64,000 nt of DNA, taken from positions 1,488,001 through 1,552,000 of the forward strand of contig NZ_AP024895.1 in the NCBI RefSeq assembly GCF_024347055.1, written 5' to 3'. The number at the start of each line of letters is the position of its first letter. Position 1 is the first letter of the stretch. The notes below the pieces were generated by a model that made no database searches, was not told the DNA's origin, and worked only from the letters and a program-made list of their open reading frames with translations. Both the position numbers and the translations under genes were made by a program. Positions 34,619 to 42,830 of this stretch are shown here, in pieces. The DNA comes from Vibrio porteresiae DSM 19223 (GTDB taxonomy: Bacteria; Pseudomonadota; Gammaproteobacteria; Enterobacterales; Vibrionaceae).

Positions 34619-36904
34619 TTAGATTTTACAAGCGCCGCCTGCACAATCATCGTCTTGTGGTTGAACCACAGCGTCTTTTTGATCGTCTTTCGCACCATCA
34701 CGGGTGTTATGGTAGTACAGGGTTTTTACACCAAACTTGTACGCAGTCAGCAAATCTTTCAGCAGCTGTTTCATTGGCACTTTGCCTGATTCATAGCGGC
34801 TTGGGTCGTAGTTCGTATTCGATGAAATCGCTTGGTCTACGAATTTTTGCATCACGCCAACAAGGTGTAAGTAACCGTCATTGCTTGGAATATTCCATAG
34901 CAGCTCGTAGTTCTCTTTGTATTTGCTGTACTCAGGAACCACCTGCTTCAAAATACCATCTTTCGATGCTTTAACGGATACGTAACCACGAGGTGGTTCG
35001 ATACCGTTAGTTGCGTTAGAGATTTGTGATGAAGTCTCTGAAGGCATCAATGCAGTCAGGGTTGAGTTACGCAGACCATGTTCCATGATCTCTTTACGTA
35101 GACCGTCCCAATCGTAGTGCAGTGGTTCTTCACAAATCAAATCGATATCTTTCTTATAAGTATCGATTGGTAGTAAACCTTTTGCGTAGTTGGTTTCATC
35201 AAACGCAGGGCAACGACCTTGCTCTTTCGCTAACGCAACGGATGCTTTGAGCAAGTAATATTGCATTGCTTCAAACGTGCGGTGAGTAAGACCGACAGCA
35301 CTGTCGTCTGAGTAACGCACGCCATTTTTCGCAAGGTAGTAAGCGTAGTTAATAACACCTATACCCAGCGTACGACGGTTCATGGTTGACTTACGCGCTG
35401 CTGGCAGTGGGTAGTCTTGGTAATCCAATAGTGCATCTAGCGCACGAACCACAAGATCAGAAAGCTCTTCAAAGTCATCCAGAGACTTAATTTCACCTAG
35501 GTTAAACGCAGAGAGAGTACAAAGTGCAATCTCACCAGAATCGTCTTCTACGTTAGACAGAGGTTTCGTTGGTAGGGCAATTTCCAAACATAGGTTGGAC
35601 TGACGTACCGGTGCCACACTCGCGTCGAATGGGCTATGAGTATTACAGTGGTCGACGTTTTGGATGTAGATACGACCTGTAGAGGCGCGTTCTTGCATCA
35701 ATAGGGCAAACAGTTCAACCGCTTTAACAGTCGTTTTCTTGATCGATGAATCGTTTTCGTATTTCACGTACAGACGTTCGAACTCATCTTGATCTTGGAA
35801 GAAAGCGTCGTAAAGTCCAGGTACATCAGAAGGAGAGAACAACGTAATGTTGCCACCCTCAACGAGACGTTGATACATCAATTTATTCAGCTGTACGCCG
35901 TAGTCCATGTGACGAACACGGTTCTCTTCCACACCACGGTTGTTACGTAGAACCAGTAGAGATTGCGCTTCGCCGTGCCACAATGGGTAGAATACGGTAG
36001 CTGCACCGCCACGAACGCCGCCTTGAGAACAGCATTTCACAGCAGTTTGGAAATATTTGTAGAATGGGATACAACCAGTGTGGAACGCTTCACCACCACG
36101 AATCTCAGAGCCCAATGCACGAATACGGCCAGCGTTGATACCGATACCAGCACGTTGAGAAACGTAACGTACAATCGAGCTTGCTGTCGCATTGATAGAA
36201 TCAAGGCTATCACCACATTCAATCAGAACACATGAGCTGAACTGACGAGTAGGGGTACGCACGCCTGCCATGATCGGGGTAGGCAAAGAGATCTTGAATG
36301 TCGATGTCGCATCGTAGAAACGTTTGATGTAACCCAAACGCGTCTCTTTTGGATAGTTAGCAAACAGGCAAGCCGCAACCAACATATACAAGAACTGAGC
36401 GCTTTCGTAGATTTGACCCGTCACGCGGTTTTGTACGAAGTATTTGCCTTCTAGCTGTTTAACTGCAGCATAAGAGAAGTTCAAATCACGGCGGTGGTCA
36501 ATATAAGAGTCTAACTGGTCTAACTCAGCACGAGTGTAGTCAGTCAAAAGGTGTTTATCATATTTCCCTTTCTCGATCATTTTCGTTACGTGATTGAATA
36601 GCGTTGGTGGCTCATACTCGCCGTACGCTTTCTTACGTAAGTGGAAAATGGCAAGACGCGCTGCCATGTATTGGTAATCTGGCGTCTCTTCGGAGATCAG
36701 ATCCGCTGCAGATTTAATAATGGTTTCGTGAATGTCTGAAGTCGTGATGCCATCATAAAACTGTATGTGAGCGCGCAGTTCTACTTGAGAGACAGATACG
36801 TTCTCTAATCCTTCAGCCGCCCATGTGATAACGCGGTGAATTTTATCGAGATTGATCTTTTCTTTACGGCCATCACGCTTGGTGACAGTGAGTTCTTGGT
36901 TCAT
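34619..36904 (-). CDS. nrdA: Ribonucleoside-diphosphate reductase class Ia alpha subunit
   Basis: This 761-aa catalytic subunit reduces NDPs to dNDPs, the committed step of DNA precursor synthesis. The N-terminal ATP-cone (about 5-95, VTKRDGRKEKINLDKIHRV) mediates dATP/ATP control of overall activity. Catalytic parts are the redox cysteine in RQFSSCVLIECG, NLCLEIALPT (N, C and E of the radical site) and the partner cysteine in ALCTLSAFN. The swinging C-terminal pair is in CAGGACKI. Length equals E. coli NrdA. It is first in nrdA-nrdB-yfaE and is preceded by NrdR and DnaA boxes. Confidence 0.97.
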   Translation of the reverse strand: MNQELTVTKRDGRKEKINLDKIHRVITWAAEGLENVSVSQVELRAHIQFYDGITTSDIHETIIKSAADLISEETPDYQYMAARLAIFHLRKKAYGEYEPPTLFNHVTKMIEKGKYDKHLLTDYTRAELDQLDSYIDHRRDLNFSYAAVKQLEGKYFVQNRVTGQIYESAQFLYMLVAACLFANYPKETRLGYIKRFYDATSTFKISLPTPIMAGVRTPTRQFSSCVLIECGDSLDSINATASSIVRYVSQRAGIGINAGRIRALGSEIRGGEAFHTGCIPFYKYFQTAVKCCSQGGVRGGAATVFYPLWHGEAQSLLVLRNNRGVEENRVRHMDYGVQLNKLMYQRLVEGGNITLFSPSDVPGLYDAFFQDQDEFERLYVKYENDSSIKKTTVKAVELFALLMQERASTGRIYIQNVDHCNTHSPFDASVAPVRQSNLCLEIALPTKPLSNVEDDSGEIALCTLSAFNLGEIKSLDDFEELSDLVVRALDALLDYQDYPLPAARKSTMNRRTLGIGVINYAYYLAKNGVRYSDDSAVGLTHRTFEAMQYYLLKASVALAKEQGRCPAFDETNYAKGLLPIDTYKKDIDLICEEPLHYDWDGLRKEIMEHGLRNSTLTALMPSETSSQISNATNGIEPPRGYVSVKASKDGILKQVVPEYSKYKENYELLWNIPSNDGYLHLVGVMQKFVDQAISSNTNYDPSRYESGKVPMKQLLKDLLTAYKFGVKTLYYHNTRDGAKDDQKDAVVQPQDDDCAGGACKI

Positions 36905-36990
36905 TCTGCTTTATTTCCCTAACAAAACTGATAAAAGCTGCATTTTGTTTAGTTGTTGTCGAATAACTGCTAACTTTTCTCAAAAAGCAA

Positions 36991-37028
36991 ACCCTATAGA
37001 TAGTGGGTCAAAACACTATATATAGGGG
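36991..37028 (-). promoter_or_regulatory. Tandem NrdR boxes upstream of nrdA
   Basis: Two 16-base sites, ACCCTATAGATAGTGG (36991-37006) and ACACTATATATAGGGG (37013-37028), match the NrdR box pattern ACACWATATATWGWGT in most positions. They start 22 bases apart, about two helical turns, as expected for cooperative binding of the repressor NrdR. They lie 85-125 bases before the nrdA start. Confidence 0.82.
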
Positions 37029-37097
37029 TCTGTGTCGTTTCGCATTACAAGATAGTGCCATCAAATGGCTATTGCAAGTAAGACTTCTTGAACAGAT

Positions 37098-37106
37098 TGT
37101 GGATAA
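37098..37106 (-). promoter_or_regulatory. Perfect DnaA box upstream of nrdA
   Basis: TGTGGATAA is the complement of TTATCCACA, the strong DnaA box consensus. DnaA binds the nrdAB promoter in E. coli, so the location about 190 bases upstream of nrdA fits replication-linked control. Confidence 0.7.
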
Positions 37107-37352
37107 CTCGCAAAACAAAAAAAATCAGTTAGTGACTACTTACCGATGATCTAAGAGCAGGGTTGAAGTGAAAAAATCCCTGCTTAGAGATTGTTTTATT
37201 GATAACCAAGATTAAAAAAAAATTTCTTGATCTTTCGAAGAAAATTGCTCCGTAAGTCAAGGCGGTTAAAGTGGAATCAAACGCACAAAAGCGCACCAAA
37301 AACTGGCAATTTTTCAAGCTGGTTATTTTGTTATCATCTGTTCGCTGGCGAA

Positions 37353-38060
37353 CTAAAACAGCCGAGTGTGGACGATGTAGTTGACATCCACATTACGGCC
37401 AAGGCGATAGGTGTCAGTCAAAGGGTTATACAAAAGCCCAGTGATGCCCATCTCCTGAAGAGGGGTATGATCAATCATCTTCATCATTTCAGATGGACGA
37501 ATGAATTTATCGTGATCGTGAGTGTTCTCTGGCACGATTTTCATTAGCTTCTCTGCACCAACAATGGCAAACAGATAGGATTTGAAGTTGCGGTTTAGGG
37601 TAGAAAAAAACACATGGCCACCCGGTTTAACCAAGCGAGAACAAGCATCAATTACTGACTGTGGATCAGGCACGTGTTCTAACATCTCCATGCAGGTGAC
37701 CACATCGTAATGTTGAGGAAGCGCTAATGCATGGTCTTCAATTGTGCTTTGAATGTAATTGAGCTTAGTACCGGTTTCTAATGCGTGAAGTCTGGCAACT
37801 TCAAGTGGCTCTTTACCCATATCAAGACCAGTGACGAGAGCCCCTTCTCGTGCCATACTTTCGGCGAGGATACCACCACCACAGCCAACATCGAGCACGT
37901 TTTTACCAAACAGGCCTTGGGCCTTATCTAAGACATAATTGAGACGTAGCGGGTTAATCTGATGTAGCGGTTTAAATTCGCCTTGCAGGTCCCACCAACG
38001 AGAAGCCATATCTTCAAATTTTTTTATTTCGTTTGGGTCGACATTTTGTGCTTGAGTCAT
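37353..38060 (-). CDS. ubiG: Ubiquinone biosynthesis O-methyltransferase
   Basis: This 235-aa SAM-dependent enzyme carries out both O-methylations in ubiquinone synthesis. It starts MTQAQNVDPNEIKKFEDMASRWWD, with the family segment FKPLHQINPLRLNYV. The SAM-binding motif is VLDVGCGGGILAESMAREG (about 55-73), and CMEMLEHVPDP and FFSTLNRN follow. An ATG 24 bases upstream extends the frame but has no ribosome site, and the shorter form matches E. coli UbiG (240 aa). It is divergent from gyrA, as in E. coli and V. cholerae. Confidence 0.95.
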   Translation of the reverse strand: MTQAQNVDPNEIKKFEDMASRWWDLQGEFKPLHQINPLRLNYVLDKAQGLFGKNVLDVGCGGGILAESMAREGALVTGLDMGKEPLEVARLHALETGTKLNYIQSTIEDHALALPQHYDVVTCMEMLEHVPDPQSVIDACSRLVKPGGHVFFSTLNRNFKSYLFAIVGAEKLMKIVPENTHDHDKFIRPSEMMKMIDHTPLQEMGITGLLYNPLTDTYRLGRNVDVNYIVHTRLF

Positions 38061-38428
38061 GCGTATCTTGCCTATGATGCTCATTGAACGTGTTGAGTGT
38101 GGGTCGCATTATAACTCTGCGACGAAAGTTCACCAGTGCTTATCTTGGATTACCTGCCGTGTGCCTAATTTTTCAACGCTTTAGTCTTGAGGCTTTGGAT
38201 AATGGGCAATTTGTCGACAAACGAATCTCAACCAAGGTCACAACATGATAAAAGCAGTGGGAAAGTAATGCCTCAATAACAAAATTTGTGTTATATTTTT
38301 TCACCTTATACGTATCAATTATATCTAGAAGGCAATTTTGCTCAGTTTTGGTTAAAAGCTAATCAAAATGGCAAAGGGAGCCGTTTTATCTGGATATACC
38401 GATCAAACTATAGAGGGATAATGGCTCT
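38061..38428. promoter_or_regulatory. Divergent promoter region, ubiG / gyrA
   Basis: These 368 bases carry both promoters. AT-rich tracts near 38278-38325 (GTTATATT, AATTATATC) are candidate gyrA -10 regions, with a long untranslated leader of about 100 bases. The gyrA ribosome site is GAGGGA near 38412-38417. No ORF. Confidence 0.5.
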
Positions 38429-41068
38429 ATGAGCGATCTAGCTAAAGAGATCACGCCCATAAACATTGAGGATGAGCTTCGCGGTTCATACCTAGACTAT
38501 GCGATGTCTGTTATCGTAGGTCGTGCTCTTCCTGATGTGCGTGATGGCCTAAAACCAGTACACCGTCGTGTTCTATTTGCGATGAATGTATTGGGTAATG
38601 ACTGGAATAAACCTTATAAAAAATCTGCCCGTGTTGTCGGCGACGTAATCGGTAAATATCACCCGCATGGTGATACAGCGGTTTACGATACTATCGTGCG
38701 TATGGCTCAGCCATTCTCACTGCGCTACATGCTTGTGGATGGTCAAGGGAACTTTGGTTCGATCGATGGTGACTCTGCTGCAGCAATGCGTTATACCGAA
38801 GTGCGTATGGCGAAAATTGCCCACGAGTTGCTGGCAGACCTAGACAAAGAAACTGTCGATTTCGTTGATAACTATGACGGCACTGAACAAATTCCTGCCG
38901 TATTGCCAACGAGAGTTCCTAACCTACTGGTCAACGGTGCCTCTGGTATCGCGGTAGGTATGGCAACCAATATTCCACCACACAACCTCACTGAAGTGAT
39001 TAACGGTTGTTTGGCGTACATTGATAATGAAGCCATCACTATTGACGAGTTGATGGAATTCATTCCTGGTCCAGACTTCCCAACGGCAGCTATCATCAGC
39101 GGTCGTAAAGGTATCATCGACGCATACAAAACCGGTCGCGGTAAAGTGTATATGCGTTCGAAAGCGGAAATTGAAGCCGATAAACATGGTAAAGAAACCA
39201 TTATCGTGACTGAAATTCCGTATCAAGTGAACAAAGCTCGCTTGATCGAGAAAATTGCTGAACTAGTTAAAGACAAAAAAGTTGAAGGCATCAGTGCTCT
39301 ACGTGACGAATCTGATAAAGATGGTATGCGTATTGTTATTGAATGTAAGCGTGATGCTGTAGGTGAAGTGGTGTTAAACAACCTTTACGCCAACACTCAG
39401 CTACAAACCACTTTCGGTATCAACATGGTGGCACTAAACGAAGGCCAACCTCAGTTGTTTAACCTGAAAGACATGCTGAAATGCTTCGTTAACCACCGCC
39501 GTGAAGTGGTGACTCGTCGTACGATTTTCGAACTTCGTAAAGCGCGCGACCGTGCACACATCTTGGAAGGTTTGGCACTTGCATTAGCCAACATCGATGA
39601 GATCATTGAACTGATTCGTCGTGCACCAACCCCAGCAGAAGCAAAACAAGGCTTGATTGCTCGCGGTTGGGAATTGGGCAACGTTGCTGCCATGTTAGAA
39701 CGTACTGGTGAAGATGCACGTCCAGAGTGGCTAGAGCCAAACTTTGGTATTCGTGATGGTCATTACTATCTAACAGAACAACAAGCTCAAGCGATTTTGG
39801 ACTTGCGTCTACACCGCTTGACTGGTCTAGAACACGAAAAAATTCTAGATGAATACAAAGCGCTGCTACAACAAATCGAAGAACTGCTGTTCATTCTGTC
39901 TAGCACAGAACGTCTGATGGAAGTGATTCGTGAAGAACTTGAAGTGATTCGCGATAACTACGGTGACGCACGTCGTACCGAAATCACAGCAGCTAGCCAT
40001 GACATCGACCTAGAAGAGCTGATTGCTCGTGAAGATGTTGTAGTGACACTGTCACACGAAGGCTACGTGAAATACCAACTACTGAGCGACTATGAAGCTC
40101 AACGTCGTGGTGGTAAAGGTAAGAGTGCAACTCGCATGAAAGACGAAGATTACATCGAACGTCTTCTTGTTGCGAATACTCACGATAATATCCTTTGCTT
40201 CTCGACTCGTGGTAAAACGTACCGCTTGAAAGTATATCAATTACCTCAAGCAACCCGTACTGCACGTGGTAAGCCAATTGTGAACATTCTTCCTTTGGAA
40301 GCGAATGAACGCATTACGGCGATTCTTCCTGTTGCTGAATACTCTGAAGATAAATACATCTTCATGGCAACGGGTGACGGTACAGTTAAGAAAACATCGC
40401 TTGATCAATTTGCCAATGTACGTGCAAATGGTCTGATTGCCGTTAACCTGCGTGATGATGATTCATTGATTGGTGTCGACATTACTGATGGTAACAGCGA
40501 TATCATGCTGTTCTCTAAATCGGGTAAAGTCGTACGCTTTAACGAACAACACGTTCGTGGCATGGGACGTACTGCTTCGGGTGTACGTGGTATGAAACTG
40601 GCCGAAGGCGACCAAGTGGTTTCTTTGATCGTACCTCATTCAGATGGCGACATCCTTACTGTCACTGAAAACGGTTACGGTAAACGTACCAAACTTGAAG
40701 AGTACCCACAAAAAGGTCGTGCGACCCAAGGTGTGGTTTCAATCAAAGTGTCAGAGCGTAATGGTTCCGTAGTTGGCGCTGTTCAAACAACTGAACGTGA
40801 TGAGTTTATGATGATCACAAACGCGGGCACATTGGTTCGTACTCGCGTGGCTGAAGTGAGCCAAGTGGGTCGTAACACTCAAGGTGTCACGTTGATCCGT
40901 ACCTCTGAAGAAGAGCAGGTTGTTGCACTACAACGTATCGATGAAGTGGAAGAGTCTGATGAAGAGCTACTTGATGGCGAATCAGAAGTAATTGAAACTC
41001 AAGATATTATTGAAGAAAGTGACGACAACGATGTTGCTTCAGACAGTGATGAAGACGAACAAGAATAA
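38429..41068 (+). CDS. gyrA: DNA gyrase subunit A
   Basis: This 879-aa subunit cuts and rejoins DNA to introduce negative supercoils. The active-site tyrosine is Y122 in MRYTEVRM. The quinolone-resistance region (67-106) has G81, D82, T83, A84 and D87; T83 differs from the serine of E. coli and V. cholerae. The GyrA box lies near QRRGGKGK (about 559-566), and six C-terminal beta-propeller blades follow. The last 35 residues are very acidic (EVEESDEELLDGESEV and on), a tail that tunes supercoiling in gammaproteobacteria. Length is standard. It is monocistronic with a strong terminator. Confidence 0.98.
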   Translation: MSDLAKEITPINIEDELRGSYLDYAMSVIVGRALPDVRDGLKPVHRRVLFAMNVLGNDWNKPYKKSARVVGDVIGKYHPHGDTAVYDTIVRMAQPFSLRYMLVDGQGNFGSIDGDSAAAMRYTEVRMAKIAHELLADLDKETVDFVDNYDGTEQIPAVLPTRVPNLLVNGASGIAVGMATNIPPHNLTEVINGCLAYIDNEAITIDELMEFIPGPDFPTAAIISGRKGIIDAYKTGRGKVYMRSKAEIEADKHGKETIIVTEIPYQVNKARLIEKIAELVKDKKVEGISALRDESDKDGMRIVIECKRDAVGEVVLNNLYANTQLQTTFGINMVALNEGQPQLFNLKDMLKCFVNHRREVVTRRTIFELRKARDRAHILEGLALALANIDEIIELIRRAPTPAEAKQGLIARGWELGNVAAMLERTGEDARPEWLEPNFGIRDGHYYLTEQQAQAILDLRLHRLTGLEHEKILDEYKALLQQIEELLFILSSTERLMEVIREELEVIRDNYGDARRTEITAASHDIDLEELIAREDVVVTLSHEGYVKYQLLSDYEAQRRGGKGKSATRMKDEDYIERLLVANTHDNILCFSTRGKTYRLKVYQLPQATRTARGKPIVNILPLEANERITAILPVAEYSEDKYIFMATGDGTVKKTSLDQFANVRANGLIAVNLRDDDSLIGVDITDGNSDIMLFSKSGKVVRFNEQHVRGMGRTASGVRGMKLAEGDQVVSLIVPHSDGDILTVTENGYGKRTKLEEYPQKGRATQGVVSIKVSERNGSVVGAVQTTERDEFMMITNAGTLVRTRVAEVSQVGRNTQGVTLIRTSEEEQVVALQRIDEVEESDEELLDGESEVIETQDIIEESDDNDVASDSDEDEQE

Positions 41069-41539
41069 CGCCAAATAAGGCTAAGTTCGTTAATTGCCAC
41101 TCGAAAAAATAAACCAAAGCCGGATGAATAATCCGGCTTTTTTATTGATCAAAAATGGGCAATAAATAGATCTATTTTGAGGATCAATAACGATCCTTAA
41201 TTACTTTCTGGTAATTACGATCCCAAATTATTTGTTGGCGAATATATAAGATCAGGTGATTAGCAAAATTTTTTTCAGTAATTTATTTACATTTGATAAA
41301 TTTATATATAATTATAATAAATAGAGATACTGGTTAAGCACTGAGCAGTCATGTGTCATTTGGAATGGATATTGACCACAAACTGATGGTTCTTTCATCT
41401 GTGGATAGTTTTGATGGGAATGCAAGGTCAATTTTGTGATGATAATTCCATATTTTTCATTCATTTGGCATATATCAGTGAAACATGTTATTATTTTTGA
41501 GACTCATATATAACGCAATAACGCATTGGGGAAACCATC
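41069..41539. other. AT-rich region after gyrA
   Basis: This 471-base stretch contains the gyrA terminator, a GGATC/GATCC hairpin near 41180-41196, and then very AT-rich sequence (41210-41320) that probably drives the 59-aa gene. No other gene seen. Confidence 0.45.
41116..41143 (+). terminator. Rho-independent terminator after gyrA
   Basis: A 10-bp perfect stem (AAAGCCGGAT at 41116-41125 with 41131-41140), loop GAATA, followed by T's, 47 bases past the stop. Confidence 0.93.
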
Positions 41540-41719
41540 GTGGAATACGAAACTATTACTCAGTTAAAAAAGGATTTTTATACGCGTATTCGTTCGATTC
41601 AAACGAACTCAGTTCCGCAATGTAAGCCGACGCTATCTCTGCTCACGGAAGAGGAGCTGAAGCAACTCGAGCAGATATGGGTTGAACTCACCATGTGGAA
41701 AAACAGCCAGCGTCATTAA
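41540..41719 (+). CDS. Small 59-aa hypothetical protein
   Basis: This short frame starts at GTG 41540 with TGGGGA about 8 bases upstream, and ends at TAA 41717-41719, 41 bases before a terminator. The product begins MEYETITQLKKDFYTRIRS and ends LTMWKNSQRH, with a C-terminal helix (TEEELKQLEQIWVEL). It is soluble, with an alternating charged/hydrophobic pattern typical of a real alpha-helical protein. No family recognised. The promoter region is long and AT-rich. The GTG start is the only reasonable one. Confidence 0.72.
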   Translation: MEYETITQLKKDFYTRIRSIQTNSVPQCKPTLSLLTEEELKQLEQIWVELTMWKNSQRH

Positions 41720-41760
41720 TCATTTGCTAAATTATTTGCCAGAGTCACTATCTGAATTGT

Positions 41761-41793
41761 AAACCCAGGTCTATGAATGAACTGGGTTTTTTG
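41761..41793 (+). terminator. Rho-independent terminator after the 59-aa gene
   Basis: An 8-bp stem AAACCCAG/CTGGGTTT (41761-41768 and 41782-41789) with a 13-base loop and a T-run. It confirms a transcription unit ending here. Confidence 0.85.
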
Positions 41794-41906
41794 TTGCTCT
41801 TTTATCAATTTGTTATAATATAACATTTAAAAGTCGTAGGTTTTCGTTGAAAAAATGGGAGTATGTCCCCATAGTTAGCAACACGAAAAGATTTCGACAC
41901 ACAGAC

Positions 41907-41996
41907 TATACCCAAATCACCTTAATCCGTTGTCTTTGCTAGTGTCGATAAGCTAAGTTTCGCACTTGCCGTACCTCTTGAAGTGATTTGGGTATA
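41907..41996. repeat. 90-bp palindromic repeat element (MITE-like)
   Basis: Terminal inverted repeats of 14 bases, TATACCCAAATCAC (41907-41920) and its exact complement (41983-41996), enclose about 62 bases with further weak self-complementarity. It lies just before ribA. I believe similar palindromes recur in Vibrio intergenic regions, but there is only one copy here and I cannot search. Confidence 0.65.
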
Positions 41997-42039
41997 AGTA
42001 ACGTGCATTAATACAGAATATAGATAAGTGAGTGAAGAT

Positions 42040-42639
42040 ATGGCGGAAGTAAGAGCCAGGGTTGACTTCAAAGTAGGCGCTAAGAGTAATATCGATGCAG
42101 AGATTCTCTCTTTTCGCGGGTTAAAAACGGATAAAGAACACGTTGCTGTGATCTTTAAACATGCAGACGAAACCCAAGAAGTCCCTTTAGTGCGTATGCA
42201 TTCTGAGTGTTTGACGGGGGATGTTTTCCATTCGTCTCGCTGTGATTGCGGCGAACAGTTAGAAGAAACTATCAATAAGATGGGTGTGCACGGCGGTATT
42301 ATCCTTTATTTACGTCAAGAAGGGCGTGGTATTGGTTTATACAATAAGATCGATGCTTACCGCCTACAGAGCCAAGGTATGGATACATACCAAGCCAATA
42401 ATGAACTCGGTTTTGCTGACGACTTGCGTGATTTCACTGAAGCGGCGCAAATGCTTAAAGCGCTAAACATAACTAAGATTCGTTTAGTGACCAACAATCC
42501 TAAAAAAGTACGTGAATTAAAAGAGCACGGTATTGAGATTGTGGATGTGGTCAACACGGCTGCCCATATTAAAGACGGTAACGAAAGTTACCTGAAAGCC
42601 AAAGTTTCTCACGGTCATCACCATCTTAAGCTTTCTTAA
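42040..42639 (+). CDS. ribA: GTP cyclohydrolase II
   Basis: This 199-aa enzyme opens GTP to give 2,5-diamino-6-ribosylamino-pyrimidinone phosphate, the first step of riboflavin synthesis. VRMHSECLTGDVFHSSRCDCGEQL (about 50-75) contains the zinc-binding cysteines, and RQEGRGIGLYNKI (about 95-107) is the nucleotide-binding and catalytic loop. TNNPKKV is also conserved. A GTG at 42028 would add four residues; I prefer ATG 42040 (MAEVRARVDF). It is stand-alone RibA without the RibB half. The 90-bp palindromic repeat ends 43 bases upstream, so it lies in or near the promoter. Confidence 0.94.
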   Translation: MAEVRARVDFKVGAKSNIDAEILSFRGLKTDKEHVAVIFKHADETQEVPLVRMHSECLTGDVFHSSRCDCGEQLEETINKMGVHGGIILYLRQEGRGIGLYNKIDAYRLQSQGMDTYQANNELGFADDLRDFTEAAQMLKALNITKIRLVTNNPKKVRELKEHGIEIVDVVNTAAHIKDGNESYLKAKVSHGHHHLKLS

Positions 42640-42692
42640 CGTTAGACAGAGCGCTTATCGACAGGTTTGGCTTTCGATAACCGATGAAATAG

Positions 42693-42720
42693 AACCTCGC
42701 GAATGCGGGGTTTATTTTTA
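42693..42720 (+). terminator. Rho-independent terminator after ribA
   Basis: An 8-pair stem with one G.U pair (AACCTCGC at 42693-42700 with 42705-42712), loop GAAT, then TATTTTTAT. It lies 53 bases past the stop. Confidence 0.85.
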
Positions 42721-42830
42721 TCTGTCGTACTTATTGAGAAAATAATTACTACTCTTGGCATAACACTCAGGGGAAATCTTTGCCATAATGTGGATACACT
42801 GTAAGTTATTATTTTGCATAGGTTGAATGG

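Larger units (their letters stand above)
36905..37352. promoter_or_regulatory. nrdA promoter/regulatory region
   Basis: This 448-base region separates ubiG from nrdA, both on the minus strand. It holds two NrdR boxes and a DnaA box. Reading the minus strand, TTGCAA, 17 bases and TATCTT give a plausible promoter between the DnaA box and the NrdR boxes. The ubiG-proximal part has a GTTCGC/GCGAAC hairpin (37340-37353) and an open frame I judge spurious. Confidence 0.6.

Noticed and set aside
37129..37317. 62-aa minus-strand frame between ubiG and nrdA
   Set aside because: Phe/Ile/Lys-rich translation of AT-rich sequence, no ribosome site.
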